A DNA stretch of 64,000 bases from Zonotrichia leucophrys gambelii. Taxonomy: Eukaryota > Chordata > Aves > Passeriformes > Passerellidae. The notes below the pieces were generated by a model. That model had not been told where the DNA came from, searched no databases, and saw only the letters and a program-made list of their open reading frames with translations. The translations under genes were made by a program, and so were the position numbers. The stretch is taken from positions 2,108,001 through 2,172,000 of the forward strand of contig NC_088179.1 in NCBI RefSeq assembly GCF_028769735.1. The letters run 5' to 3'. The first letter of the stretch is position 1, and the number at the start of each line of letters is the position of its first letter. Below are positions 26,650-38,560 of this stretch, piece after piece.

Positions 26650-26985
26650 AGGGTTCAGGTTGATCTAATTACAGCCTTACAGTAACTGAGAGGAACCCAC
26701 CAAAACAAATGGAATTATTGCCAAGAGCATGGAGTGACAGGACAAGGAGAGCAGATTCAAACTCGGAGCAGGCTTAGATTTGATATTAGAAATTCTCTGC
26801 TGTGAGGGTGGTGAGGCCCTGGCACAGGTTACCCAGAGAAGTTATGGATGTTCCATCCTTGGAAGCGTTCAAAGCCAGGCTGGACAGGGCTCTGAGCAAC
26901 CTGGTCTTGTGCAAAGTGTCCCTGGGTGGGAACAAGATGAACTTTAGGATCCCTTCCAACCCAAACCATTCCATGATTTCACCCT
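26650..26985 (+). mobile_element. CR1 LINE 3' end fragment
   Basis: Matches the avian CR1 3' region: GAGGGTGGTGAGGCCCTGGC, ACAGGTTACCCAGAGAAG, GGACAGGGCTCTGAGCAACC, then CCTTCCAACCCAAACCATTC and CATGATTTC. This is a 5'-truncated remnant without coding capacity. The 93-codon frame across it is residual noise. Confidence 0.88.
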
Positions 26986-27193
26986 CTGAGAGACTCCAGG
27001 ACAAGCCATGTAAAGCCCAGCCATGCAGCATTCTGCAGACAGACAGACAGACACAAGCTCTGAGCTGGAGCAGCAGAGAATGATCTGAATTTGGGCAGCA
27101 TGCCAGGGATGGCTACACAGGACTGGAATAGAGGGATCTAATCCCTCCCTTTGGAGCAAGACCAAATCCACCTGGGATGCAAACTTTGCCCTC

Positions 27194-27569
27194 TGTCACA
27201 GACATCTTTTATGGAAAATCCTTTCCTTAGGATTTTTTCTCCTGAGAAGCTGGGAGGCCTCAGGAACAAAATGTAAACAATGGTTATCTGCTGCTGTGGA
27301 ATGCAACAGGTGCATCTGTGATTGGTCTCATGTGGTTGTTTCTAATTCATGGCCAATCACAGTCAGCTGACAGAGAGTCCAAGCCACAAACCTTTGTTAT
27401 CATTCCTTCTTTTTCTATTCTTAGCCAGCCTTGTGATGAAATCCTTTCTTCTATTCTTTTAGTGTAGTTTTAATATAATATATATCATAAAATAAATCAA
27501 ACCCTCTGAAACATGGAGTCAGATCCTCATCTCTTCCCTCACCCTCAGACCCCTGTGAACACTGTCACA
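27194..27569 (+). mobile_element. Family A solo ERV LTR, copy A5
   Basis: 376 bp, plus orientation. Starts TGTCACAGACATC and ends GTGAACACTGTCACA. Flanks GCCCTC (27188-27193) and ACCCTC (27570-27575) form a 5/6 target duplication. It contains GGCCAATCACAG and AAATAAATCAAACC. It lies about 755 bp from A4, in the opposite orientation. Confidence 0.88.
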
Positions 27570-27575
27570 ACCCTC

Positions 27576-30500
27576 AGCTTTGAGCCTTTCTCAGCCATGA
27601 AGAACAACTTCCCCACACCCGTAACAACAAAACACTGCTCAAGAATTAACACCCCAAAACAGGGAAACATTGATAAACAGAGCTCCCCTCAACCTGAAAA
27701 ATTTAGATATATTCAGACTTGCTCTGGAAATGCCATGTCTATTTGCAAGACTTAAAATTTTGATCAATCCCTTCTGATTTCAGTAGCCTAACTGCCACCT
27801 CATCTACACACCTGCAGTGCAGTGAACTACCTACCACCAGCAAAAGCTAGGGTGAATATTTTAAGTTAGGAGCAAATGCTCCACATGGCTTCAGGCTGCT
27901 CTTCCATGCTGCCTTTCCACAACAATGCAGTTTCCCACTAGCAGTCCTGCAACTTGACTGCTGTTTTAAGTTTGATCACTTGAGAATGGATTTTTCTCCA
28001 TGCTTCCATCTTCCACTACATGGCAAATCTGTGAATTTGTTATTTTGCCTTCCTGATCATGGAATTTTATATCCCCACACTCTGTTTGCTCCTTCATCAC
28101 AATACTCAAACCTATAAAGGAGGAAGAAACCTATTCTTAGGGCTCAAATAGCAACTTATAATCCTTAATGAGTCACCACATCTGGAATTCACTTCATTCA
28201 TTCCAGGTGCACGGGACCCAAATTTAGTTTAGATTCATTTACACCAACAAGCTTATTGCTCAGGGACCAGTGCAAAAGCACAGAGCATCATTTCAGAGCA
28301 GAACAAACCAGAGCAGTTGTCATGTGAATGTTACTGCAAAGAGGAAGGCCCTAAGAATAGGATAATGCTGTATTTTAGCAAGGAAGAGCTAGGTTTTGCA
28401 TTAGGAAAAAACCTCTGCAGTAGGGTAATTAGGCACTGGAGCAAACAGACAAAAAAAGGCTGTGATCTTCACTCACTGATTTAAACAGTTTATTCTGGCC
28501 ACAAGCAGAGGGAATGGACCAGATGATCACTTCAGCTCTCTTTCAGTACTATTTTCTGTTATTATAATCTTTCAGCAGCTCTCAGCAGTGTATTTTTCTA
28601 ATTACATCCAGTTTTCAACAGATTAGTCTCCCTTTATTCCCATTTCCTAGCACAAACACCCAGAGCAAGCTGTTCCTGGACACCAGCTCCTTTGGCACTA
28701 CGCTGCTGTACCTTTTGTGAGGATTTGGCCCTTAAGATCTCTCAAGAGTAGAGCTTTAATTTCACAGCACGGATCTTGCTCATTTTACTCCATATTTACC
28801 GAGAACAAAGGGAAGACTATGCAAATGCCCTGCTACTTAGACCTGAACAAAGTGGAAGCAAACATGTAGATGTGAATGGGAGACATAATGGTAGGGGGAA
28901 AAAAAAGCAGCCCTTTTCAAAAGTGAAATGACTTTGTCAGGGTCCCTTTGCACTACGTGCATGGATGATTTGTGACAAAACAAAAAAGTGCTAGCCTAGC
29001 ACGTCACCCATGTCAGAGATTAGAGCACTTCAAAACCTTCAGTAGTTCAAGCACTTGCTGGAACTTGAAAGGCTTTCTTAGGCAGGGCTGAGCTTCTTTA
29101 TGGCTTTTACACGACTTTGATGTGCACCTAAGAGTGAGGAATCCTAATCTGAAAGTCTTCTATGGAAACACCCATTTTGTATAATAAATCAGAAAATCTC
29201 ATCACCCTGAATAATGTTGAGTCAAAAGTTTGCAAATGTTTTTTTTTGCCAAAAATTAAAGATTCATTGTTTTGATACCCTGAATTTCCAAGCACTTTGG
29301 TACTTTTAAAAGCTTCTACAATAATGGCAGTGGTGTGATATTTCTGATTATTGACAAAGTATGGTGTGCAAGGGAGGAGGTGCTCATGCAAGTGTCACTT
29401 TCTCCCCCATTCTCACTTAAGCAAAGATTTCAAGTTTTCCTTCAAGTTAAGGGATCTGGGGACACACAATCAGTTTCTCCTGTGTTACAAAACCTCTCCT
29501 CTGAGTGCAAACATGGATGTGTAAACATCAGCTTCATTTCCCCCCTCACTCCACACCCTTAACCCCTAGGAGCATTAATGGGAATTATGCATGCATAACG
29601 AGCACAGAATGCTCCCCTTATGAATAGGGGCCTTGTTGGGACAATGAATACATTTAACCATTAACATCTAGGGATGTGCCCAACTATCCAATTTAACTAG
29701 CAGCCAAACAAAGCTACCATGACCTATCTGATATTGTCAGGTTGGCCACTGCAGCTCTCTGAAATTTGTCTCTCATTTGTTTCTGCAGGAGGTGACAGCT
29801 CTTTGTCACAGGGATGGGCTCCAGAGCCCTGGCACATCCACCATGGGATGGGAGAACTCTGCAGAGCACAGACCATGACCCCAGGAAGCAAGCAGAGGCA
29901 TCAGAAGACCAAAAAAAATCTCTATATATAATTTAAGTACATATATATGCTGGCCATCAGTATTAATAGACACTCAGAAAGAGCAGAGAAAGGCAGACTA
30001 TGGCACAGAATCACATGAAGTAGGCTGAAAATTACATTTCAAAAGAAAAGAGTGGAAAGACAACTTCTAGGGGAATAATTTTATCCTCTGCAGGTCTGAA
30101 ATTCCTATGCAATTACCTGGCTACACTTGTTCTTTATTTCTGTATTTTAGCCATCAAAATGCAAGCCAGAACCTGAGGATATGCATCAATGACACTCTCC
30201 TGAGACTTCTGAGTCCACAAAATAAATGTAATGGTATCATCTGTGATACTCAAAATTCCTCCATTGTCTTAATTTCTTTCTGTATTCTTCCAGCTTGTGC
30301 TGTGAAATTTCACAAATTGAAAATTTACTCATTATTCATGCATGTATGAATACACTAAGAAGGTAATTAATAACCCTCCTTTAAAACTGAAAAGACTAAA
30401 ATAGATAGATTTCTTCTCCTGCAAGCGCATGCACAGCGTGCCTCAGTAAGAAAAGGCAAGGTTGTGATTGCTCCATCATAAATCATTTGTGCGACTCTGC

Positions 30501-33500
30501 TGAGCTGCTTGGTGCTCTGCAATGGCACAGAGCCCCAGGAGGGCCCAGGACAGGCAAGGAACCCATGGAACTCATCTGAGTTGAGGATCTGTAAAAAGCA
30601 AGGATATGTGTAAAATGCACCCTGGTTGGTGAAGTGGTTTTGCTTTTAAAAGGTATAAAATCCTGTGCACAGCTTAAAGCTCCCAGCTTGAAGCTCTGGT
30701 TACTTTTGTGCATCCAAACAGAAATATTTTGTGTGTTGCCATCAAATAATATACTGCCTCAAAACACTAAATCTCACTGCTTGGTGGAAGATTTAAACAG
30801 GCTTGCCTCCCTATCTTATTCTATCTTTAGGATAAATCATTAAATATTAGCTAGTTGCTTTCTTTCACCCACTTGTGCTGCTCAGAAGTTCCTTGTATGT
30901 CAACAAAGCAAACACCTTTAAATATATCTTCATGGGTATGAGGATGAAGCTATCAGTTTAAATGCTGATACCTAATCAATAGATTGATACACTCCATATA
31001 AATTTTGTCACAGGCCTGGCTGCTGTCTGAGAATTGACTCTGATCCATCAAAATTTTTATTTTCCCTTAGAAGCAAAAGCTATGCTCTAAACTGGTATGT
31101 GATGAGTATGCATCTGAACTATTATTAAACATATGTCACTTTATCGTGTCATTTAATGCTTTCATGGGACAAAGATTCAATTACAAAGACTTTACAGTAT
31201 TTGGAACTGGTTTTATACCATTTAAAAGCAAAACCACTTCACCACCCAGGGTGCATTTTACACATATCCTTGCTTTTTACAGATCCTCAGGCTATGACAT
31301 TTTTCATTATTAATCCTTATGAAAGCTCTTCTTTATGTTGATGTATTTATTTTATTGATTTATATAGCAATTATCATACCAACTTTGTTTCCCCTCACCA
31401 CATTAGTGCCTTTTCATCAGCACTGCCCTTTGGTTCAGAGCTGTCTGCTCAGACCTGCCACACTGGCATGGGGGTGTGGAAACATTATTTTTCTATTATT
31501 TTTGCTCATAACAATTTGGGAGCAAAACTTCAATGGCACATAAGGTATTCCAGAGGCAGCTTTTGGGAGCCACCAGTATTTTAGCATGAGTCATTTCCTA
31601 CTAAGCTTTTTTCCCATCCCAAGGTCCAGTTCAGCTCCAGAATCACCAGATCTTGAGCAGACCATTAAAAATAAAAATAATTACACACTCTTTTCAGCAG
31701 AGATTTCTCAGAGAATGAATAGTCCATGTGAATTGTAGCAATACTTGACTCAGTCTGACAAGAAGATTGTGTGCTGGGGGAGAGTAGGTTCTCTGCTGCC
31801 TCTTGGATCCCTTCCCAAGGCATTTACAGGAAAGGCTGATCTGAGTAACTAAGTCATTTTTCTTCTCACCTGGACCAAATGCTCATGCAAGCCACCAAGG
31901 ACAGTGATCCTGGGGCTCGTGGATATGAAAACTACAGGTTTCCATCTGGCAGTGGAACAGCAATTCCATCTTTATGAGGCATTAAGGAAGTTTAAACACA
32001 TTTTTTCTGCCTATAGATTACTCCCAAGAGGGCATTACAGAGTGGGCAGCTGGTCCTGTGTCAAACAGAAATTTAAGACATGGGAAAAGAAGGGGGGAAA
32101 AGATGTTACTGCTGGTGAGACCTTGCCTGTACCCACAGGCATGACCAGCTTCAGGTTAACACTTCTAGTGACAGCCTGAGCCTGAAGAGGGCTATAAAAG
32201 CCTGAAAAGATTAATGAAGGAAGGATCCTTTCTCCAGAGGAGCTGCAGGCTGCAAAAGCAAAGCTTTCCTTCTACTCAGAACAGCTATTTCAGCAGGCAC
32301 AGACCACAGCCCCTGGCTGGGAGAGAGAAGTGAAGGAAGGAAAGCTTTCAGGCTTTCAGGTTCAGCTTCTAGTTCAGAAACCAATATAACTTCTAACCTT
32401 TTTCCTTACCTAAGGAAAGAATTAAGTGAAAGTCAGCCTGAAGAAGTGAAGGTGTAGCTCAGTGATAATTTTTCTAGCTGCAATCTATCACCCCTTCATG
32501 GTGGGTATTCAGCAATAAAGTTACTCACAGCAATATATCATTATATAGCCTGTAGACAGGGAAACTGAGGCACAACTGTTCTCAGAAAGCAACAAAGATG
32601 GGCACAGAATCACCCTCACATTGGACTAGCCCACTCCCTCTGTGATATAAATCACCAAGAAGACTCTGTGTGTTCATAAATAAGCGAATCCCAAGTGTAA
32701 CAGGAAAAACAGCTTCCACTCAACAAGCTGCAAGGTAATGCCAAGGACATTTCAAACTTGGGTAACAACCAGGTTTGCCAAAAAGAAACAGGAACCCCAT
32801 GGAAACAGGACTAATTTTTGTGCCTTTTTTCACAATTGTAACCATCCTATAAAGTTTCTCTGCATAAACAGAACTGTGCTCATCCAGCAATGTTTCCTCC
32901 CAGATGGATCCTTCACCCACCCTGCTGAAGGCAGTCCCACAAACCACATGTGCAGGTGGACAGAATATCCAAGAGGATTTTAGTCTCTCATTCTGATGGG
33001 GTAAAAGCTTCCCAGAGCCAATAAAGCAAGTCCACATCTCCCCTGACACAGAGCAGACACTGACAGAATGTTACTGTGAGCAAAATGCCTTCCTGCACTA
33101 CACCTTCACCTCGGGAACCTCGCTGCCCTCATTAGGGAGGCAGAACAGCTGAGCAGGAATAAAAGAAAAACAGGAGAATAAAGCGTGGCATGACCCACTT
33201 CATAAGAAAATGGGCAATTTAATAGATATTCTTGGACATGTACAAAATAGGGATCCAGCTCAGGCTCCTTTCTCAACACACATGGGAGCTGTGCCACTGA
33301 GGTGGGAAGAGATCCAGTCTAATGCAGGCACCACACAGAGCAAGGGGCTTCTGCTGGGAATCTAGGACTTGTCTGTCATTATTCAGAAAGTGAAACAGTT
33401 TTAATCTATAAATTGTTAATGCATGTCCAGCTCTACAATGGGATATTCAATATAGACACAGTAGTGAACACTCCTGCTGATTTAAGGTGCAGGATGACAC

Positions 33501-33860
33501 AGAATAAAGCAGCTTTTACTGGAACAAAACCTGCCTTTCAGAAGCAAGTTCCAGATCATAGCCTGGGCATCTTCTGCTCTCTTTATAAACCAGCAGTACA
33601 ACAAGATAAAGCTAATCATCCCTTTGGTAATTTTCTACAAGATGATAAGGCAAACAGTTCCTATAATTCTTTCACAAATGACATATTTTCCATGCTTACT
33701 AGAAACCAGCCCAGCTCTTCTCTCTTACTTACCATATGTTTACAGATTGGAGTTTTTGCATGCTCAGACACTGGTCAACCAGCCAGAAGGAGAACTGAGC
33801 ATATGTGAATGCAGGATGTTCTTGTGGTTGGTTACATGATTACCCAAGGAATCACAAGAG
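27576..33860. other. No supported feature
   Basis: 6.3 kb of AT-rich intron 1 free of repeats that I can name. It has no exon-like frame. The block around 29580-29660 (ATGCATGCATAACGAGC and flanks) looks like possible conserved non-coding DNA, but this cannot be tested from one sequence. Confidence 0.45.
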
Positions 33861-33866
33861 GACTTT

Positions 33867-34233
33867 TACTGTGATTGCAGGGATCCACGATGAATCTGAC
33901 TCCATGTTCTCAGAAGGCTAATTCATTATTTTATAATACTATATTGTATTAAAGAATGCTATACTGTACTATGCTAAAGAATACAGAAAATATACTTATA
34001 GAAGGCTAAAAAGATAATAATGAAAACTCCTGACTCTTTCCAAACAGCTTGGCCCTGATTGGCCAAAGAGTGAAAACAACTCCCAGCAGAATGCAATGGG
34101 ACAATCACCTGTGGGTAAACAATCTCCAAACACATTCCACATGAGCACAACACAGGAGAAGCAAATGAGATCAAAATTGTTTTCCTTTTTCTCTGAGGCT
34201 TCTAGCTTCCCAGGAGAAAATGTGAATGCCACA
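33867..34233 (-). mobile_element. Family C solo ERV LTR, copy C1
   Basis: 367 bp with a perfect 6-bp target duplication, GACTTT on the plus strand, at 33861-33866 and 34234-34239. Sense (minus) starts TGTGGCATTCACATTTTC and ends CAATCACAGTA, so the 3' terminus is TA rather than CA. It contains GGCCAATCAGGGCC and an ATAATGAATTAGCC region, where the polyadenylation signal is mutated relative to copy C2. Confidence 0.82.
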
Positions 34234-34775
34234 GACTTTTATTCCAGTTCTGCTACCATTCACTGCCCGATGACTGTGGTCACGTCACATCACAGACTCC
34301 GTTTGGGTTCATCCAGTTGTCTCCTGAAAGCCTGGAGAGCAGTGACAGGCAGGCACCATGTCCCAGAAAAACCTGGTAGTGTCCAGAACTCCTCCCCAGC
34401 CCGTGCCAGGGCACTGGGGGCTGTAACACAAGCCAGGGCTGGCAGGGCACGGCCACACTGCAGCCCCCGCCCGGGAGCCATTCCAGACGGGGCAGCACGC
34501 GTCAGGTTGGAGCCATCCAGACTGCCTGGAACCACAGGCTTAGTGCCCTGGCAGGATTAACACAGCCCTGCACCCCTGGAGGCTGCTTAGAATCCTCTCT
34601 CATCAAAATGTCAACCAAGGAGCTCCCACAGAAACATCCCAGCTCAGTCTGTGGTAATCAAAGTACACGATCAGGGACACATTACCTCATTGCTCAGTCT
34701 GGGGAAGGCACAAAAAGCCCTTCCTGTGGATCACAGCCAAGGCAGGAGTACCTTTACCTGACTTTACCTTTTTAA
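34234..34775. other. Spacer between inverted family C LTR pieces
   Basis: Locally GC-rich (about 34380-34560). A 154-codon plus-strand frame crosses the LTR edge and is not credible as a gene. Confidence 0.45.
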
Positions 34776-34873
34776 GACACCTATAGTATCTTAAATTAAT
34801 GAATTAGCCTTCTGAGAACACGGAGTCAGATTTATCATTCCTTCCTGCCATGGGGTTCCCTGCAAATACAATA
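34776..34873 (+). mobile_element. Family C LTR 3' fragment, copy C3
   Basis: Contains AATGAATTAGCCTTCTGAG, ACACGGAGTCAGATTTATC and GCAAATACAATA, the 3' portion of family C. The U3 part is missing. The 26 bp following it (AAAGTCCTCTTGTGATTC, then TTTGGGTA) also follow C1 in its sense direction, so the two pieces form an inverted pair. Confidence 0.75.
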
Positions 34874-34899
34874 AAAGTCCTCTTGTGATTCTTTGGGTA

Positions 34900-36349
34900 G
34901 TTTTTGCTATTGGCAGCAAAATACCCTTGAAACATTCCACTTGTACCAAAAAAAGTAAGGTACCAGGGAGAAGCACAGATTCCACCAGAGGAGAAGGGAG
35001 TCTCACAGACAGACCAAGCAGATCTGCTGTTGGAAAATGCCTGCAGCTTGGATGTCTTACCCATTTCATACCCAAACATGTCCTTAGCCCTGCACTCATC
35101 CATGGACTAGACTTCAGAGGATAAAAATATCTCAAGTCTTTTAGGAGAAGCTGTAGAAGAGAAATTTAGAAGAAAACTCCTGCTCATGTCTAAGAGCTCA
35201 TTCAGGTAAAGATTTTCAGGCAGATTCACATCACACCTTACGGGTAAAAGCCCTTTTTTTTCCTTTCCTTAGGAGTCTTCTTCCTTCCCTTGCCCCTACA
35301 TTTTACCCAGGAGGCTGGCAGCTCCTGCCCAAACTCCCCACCTCACTTCAGGCCATGCTGCCAGCACTCAGCACTCCCAGGAACTTGGCTGCAGGCCAGG
35401 TGAGCACAGGGCAGCAGCTCCCAGCCCACCAGTCCCTATGAGGGTATATCCCAGATCCACCAGCTGACAGCTCCAGCACAGCTAATGCCACAGGAGGGGC
35501 CAGGCTGCTGATTCTCCCAAGCATTTCACTTGATTCCAGGTGAAAAGGGCACCACCCACAAGAGCAGACAAAAAAATTTACACCTGTCTGTCTGTCCATC
35601 CCTCCCCAGGCACTGGGTTGGGCCGCTCTCTCTGACTGAGCTGCTGGTTTTCCTGAAGGAAAAGATCCCAATAATCATTAAGACTTTAACCTCTGCCAGA
35701 TTTGCTGTATTAGCCTATAAATACTGGCTTGAGATTAGCCAAGGGCTTTCAACACTTTGGTGACTAAAAATATCTAATACACAGACACCAGGACTGCAAA
35801 AGTTTCATTTCTTTAGAGAAAAGCCCAAATCAACATGCAGGTGACTGAGGAGCACCCAGGGCAGGGCAGGTCTGGCCCATGTGAGCAGAAGTGAGCAGAA
35901 ATAAAAGCTCCTGGCACTGCACTCAGGGCTCAGTTCAGCCCAGCACGCTGCTCCCCAGCTGCCCACCTGACACCCAGCATCACCAGGGGATGTGCCTCAA
36001 CATTTGTGTGGCATTAAAATGCATCATAAAATGAGCCCCAATGTCAGGAGAAATGTGTGTGTATTAAGATATACTCACTGATAACAGCTGCCCAGGAAGA
36101 TGCTGGAAAACACTTCAGTGTTTAATTAAAAGAGGGCACAAGACAGGAGGCATTAGTGCCCAGCAGGGATCATCAAAGCACACCAGCTTTGGTGCAGCAG
36201 AGTGATACTCAAGCAACAGGGAAGATCAATATGCACCACTTGTTCTCAGCTCTGCTCCAAACCTCTTCAAAGGAAATCTTTATGAGCTAAAATTTAAAAG
36301 CATTATTACTCTCCCTCACCTTGTCTCTTGCCATTTCTTTTCTGGGAGC
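34900..36349. other. No supported feature
   Basis: Intron 1. Nothing recognised apart from a short GTGAGCAGAA doublet near 35880. Confidence 0.45.
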
Positions 36350-36359
36350 TTGTTGTTCA

Positions 36360-36478
36360 ACAGGGAGGTTGGATAGGACACAAGAAAACAATGAAGCCTG
36401 TCCACAGCAGTAGGGTTGGAACTAAATGAGATTTAAAGTCCCTCCCGACCCAAACCATTCCATGATTCTGTGATTCTC
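36360..36478 (+). mobile_element. CR1 LINE 3' terminal fragment
   Basis: GGGAGGTTGGATAGGACAC, then GTAGGGTTGGAACTAAATGA, GACCCAAACCATTCCATGAT and the terminal TCTGTGATTCT repeat diagnostic of avian CR1. Heavily 5'-truncated. Confidence 0.85.
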
Positions 36479-37569
36479 TTCAGCATCACAGGACCTACAC
36501 CTTCCTTCTGAAAGCACACAACTTTTTGAGAAAGTTTCCTCTACAGCACTAGAGTTTTATAGACAATGTAAATCCCTCAATTTAAAGTTGGAGAAACTTC
36601 TTCCAGCAAGATCTCAGGAGAGAGGGTTAAGCATCCATCACAATGGATGAAAAGCCTTGTTTTGCCTCTCCAGAACAACCACCATCTGATGCCTCTATCA
36701 GCACAGAACAGTAAAACCAGGCTTCGAAATGCCATTCCTGCAAATCTCTTCTTGCCAGAAAATGACAAATGATTCCTCCTCCACAGGTAACTCTACACCC
36801 CAGTGTCATCTCAACTACCTCATGCAAAGTGAAGATCACCAGCACTCTGCAATCGATTACAGACACAAGAGATCAGCCCAATGGCCTATCAAATTTAATC
36901 CCCAAGACAGAAACCCGTGCCAGAAAACATATCCAAAACTCATCTAAGACAAGGAGTCTTTCCATCAAACTCCACAGGGTTTGAATAGAAGTGCTCTCAA
37001 AAAAAAAGTAAAAATAATAACACAACAACCCAAATTGAAACTTGTACCCACGACACACCTCTAGGCAATTGCAGGGGCATGACGTAGCTAGAAATTGTGT
37101 TAGGAGATTGATATTCTCTTTTTGATTTCAATGCCTGCAAACACTGCCTTTAAACAGATTCACTGAAGTATTTAGACTGGAAAACATGTAAAAGTGAGGA
37201 ATGTGACTTCATTATCTAGATATATGATACATTCACAAGAGTTTAATTACGAAGTGCTTCATCCCCTTACCAGGTTCGTTGTAGAATATGCAATAAAAAA
37301 GTCTATTCTTATTATCTATGCGTTACTTTCCCCTTTCAGTGCTGCCAGGCACTGTTGCCGAACTCTGAAAAGGCAAAACGGAACAACACGCTGCTCATCA
37401 ACTTTCCCAAGTGCTGCAGACTTACTGCTTAACTAAGCAAAAGCCAAGTTCTGCTGGCTGTATCCCTCCAAGGTGTCACCTCTGCCTTTCCCTATGACAG
37501 CGCTCCCGAATGATAACGGGGAGAACTTACAGTGAATTCACCCCTCGTCTGATGACTCCATACCTGGCT
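36479..37569. other. No supported feature
   Basis: Intron 1 sequence near the CpG island. No repeat or exon recognised. Confidence 0.45.
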
Positions 37570-37653
37570 GGCAAAACAAACCTGCCAAAAACCGTCCGGC
37601 AAAACAAACCTGCCAAAATCTGCCCGGCAAAACAAACCTGCCAAAATCTGCCC
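37570..37653. repeat. 28-bp minisatellite, 3 copies
   Basis: GGCAAAACAAACCTGCCAAA begins at 37570, 37598 and 37626, each followed by a C/G-rich spacer, with a fourth partial start at 37654. It lies in intron 1 next to the CpG island, about 340 bp downstream of the exon 1 donor in the gene's direction. Confidence 0.9.
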
Positions 37654-37689
37654 GGCACTGCCTGCCTCCTGCCAAGGGAGGCTTGCGCG

Positions 37690-38560
37690 GGGAGCGCTCT
37701 GCCCGGCACTCAGCTCAGGGATGGCAGCGGTGCGATCGCGGGATGGAGCCCCGCTGCTGGCGGTGGGCACCGGTGTGAAGCACCACCTGCACCGTGCAGG
37801 AGCAGCAGTCCTGCCGCTCTTCCTTCCCGGGAAATGCTGAATTCTTCCAGCCAGCGGCGTGCCCGGGGCGCTCCCCGGCCGGAGGGAGCCGGGGCAGCAG
37901 CGGCACGGCGGGACCCCGGCTGAGGCGAGCGCGGCTGAGGCGAGCCCGGCCCCCGCCCCGCAACCCTCCCGCGGGTACCCCGGTACTGACCGGCCGTGGG
38001 CACGTCGGGGACCAGCTTGAGGGGCCCGATCTGCCGCAGCTGGAACGCCGTCCGCACTTCGTGGCAGCTGGGGGACCTGCCCGCCGCCACCGCCGTGCCG
38101 CACAGCCCCGCCGCCAGCAGCCACAGCCCCAGGACGGCGCGGCTCCCGCCGGCGGCCATCTCGCACCCCGGCCACGGCCGCGGGCGGCCCGAGCGCTGCG
38201 GGGCGCGGGCCCTCAGCCGGTCCCGGCGGCGGCAGCGCTGCCCCCGCCTGCCGCCCGCGCTCCTCCTCGGAGGGAGCGGCCGCCGCCCCTCCCCGCCCCT
38301 CCCAGCGGGGCCCGAGGGGCGCCGCCGCCCCCCGAGCGCGGCGGGGGCAGGGCCGGCAGCGGGCCGGGAGCCCCGGCCGGGTATGGGGCGCGGGGCCGAG
38401 AGCTCTGGCAGCCCTGGCAGGGACCGGCCCCGCGGGACGGCCGCGCTGAAGTTTGCGCTGAGCATCGCTGCGGTCCCTGCAGAGCCGGGCAGGGCAGGGC
38501 GAGGGACCGGCGGTGCCCGGAGAAGGGATCTGCGCGCTCTCGGCGTTGGGCTGCTCAGAA
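37690..38560 (-). promoter_or_regulatory. CpG island promoter of the glypican gene
   Basis: This is the only strongly GC- and CpG-rich block in the window. It covers exon 1, the 5' UTR and the start of intron 1. Upstream of the ATG (higher coordinates) there are several GC boxes, for example CCCCGCCCCTCCC around 38288-38310, and no TATA box, which suggests a dispersed TATA-less start. The transcription start cannot be fixed from sequence alone. Long open frames on both strands here, up to about 400 codons, result from high GC and few stop codons, not from coding. Confidence 0.8.
37991..38159 (-). CDS. Glypican (GPC3/GPC5 subgroup, GPC5-like) exon 1, coding part
   Basis: First coding exon of a glypican, a secreted or GPI-anchored heparan-sulfate proteoglycan core protein that modulates Wnt, Hedgehog, BMP and FGF signalling at the cell surface. 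The ATG is at 38159-38157, with G at -3 and G at +4. The frame stays open upstream, but this Met directly precedes a hydrophobic signal peptide (residues about 8-25, LGLWLLAAGLCGTAVA), so I chose it. The mature start carries Cys32 in SCHEVRTAFQ, then LKLVPDVPTA, which matches the N-terminal Cys-x-x-VR-x-x-FQ pattern of GPC3 and GPC5 and not the GPC1/2/4/6 pattern. The exon ends GCC-G followed by donor GTCAGT (37990-37985). It is 169 nt, phase 1. Exon 2 at 12624 continues in frame. It sits inside a CpG island. The alignment to GPC5 needs no gap and that to GPC3 needs one. From memory, identity to each is only moderate, so the exact orthologue is left open. Confidence 0.88.

Larger units (their letters stand above)
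12625..37990 (-). other. Glypican intron 1 (25,366 bp)
   Basis: Bounded by donor GTCAGT at 37990 and acceptor ...TTTAAG at 12625. It contains LTRs at 12918, 15118, 18710, 20621, 24529, 26049, 27194, 33867 and a fragment at 34776, CR1 pieces at about 26650 and 36360, and a 28-bp minisatellite at 37570. No further exon with glypican motifs was seen on the minus strand, and no supported gene on the plus strand. Confidence 0.8.

Noticed and set aside
32450..32520. tRNA-like A box (GGTGTAGCTCAGTGATAA)
   Set aside because: No B box (GGTTCGA type) at the right distance and no cloverleaf folding.
33996..34232. Recurring frame LICFSCVVLMWNVFGDCLPTG (also at 61133)
   Set aside because: Translation of the family C LTR U3 region, not a conserved gene.
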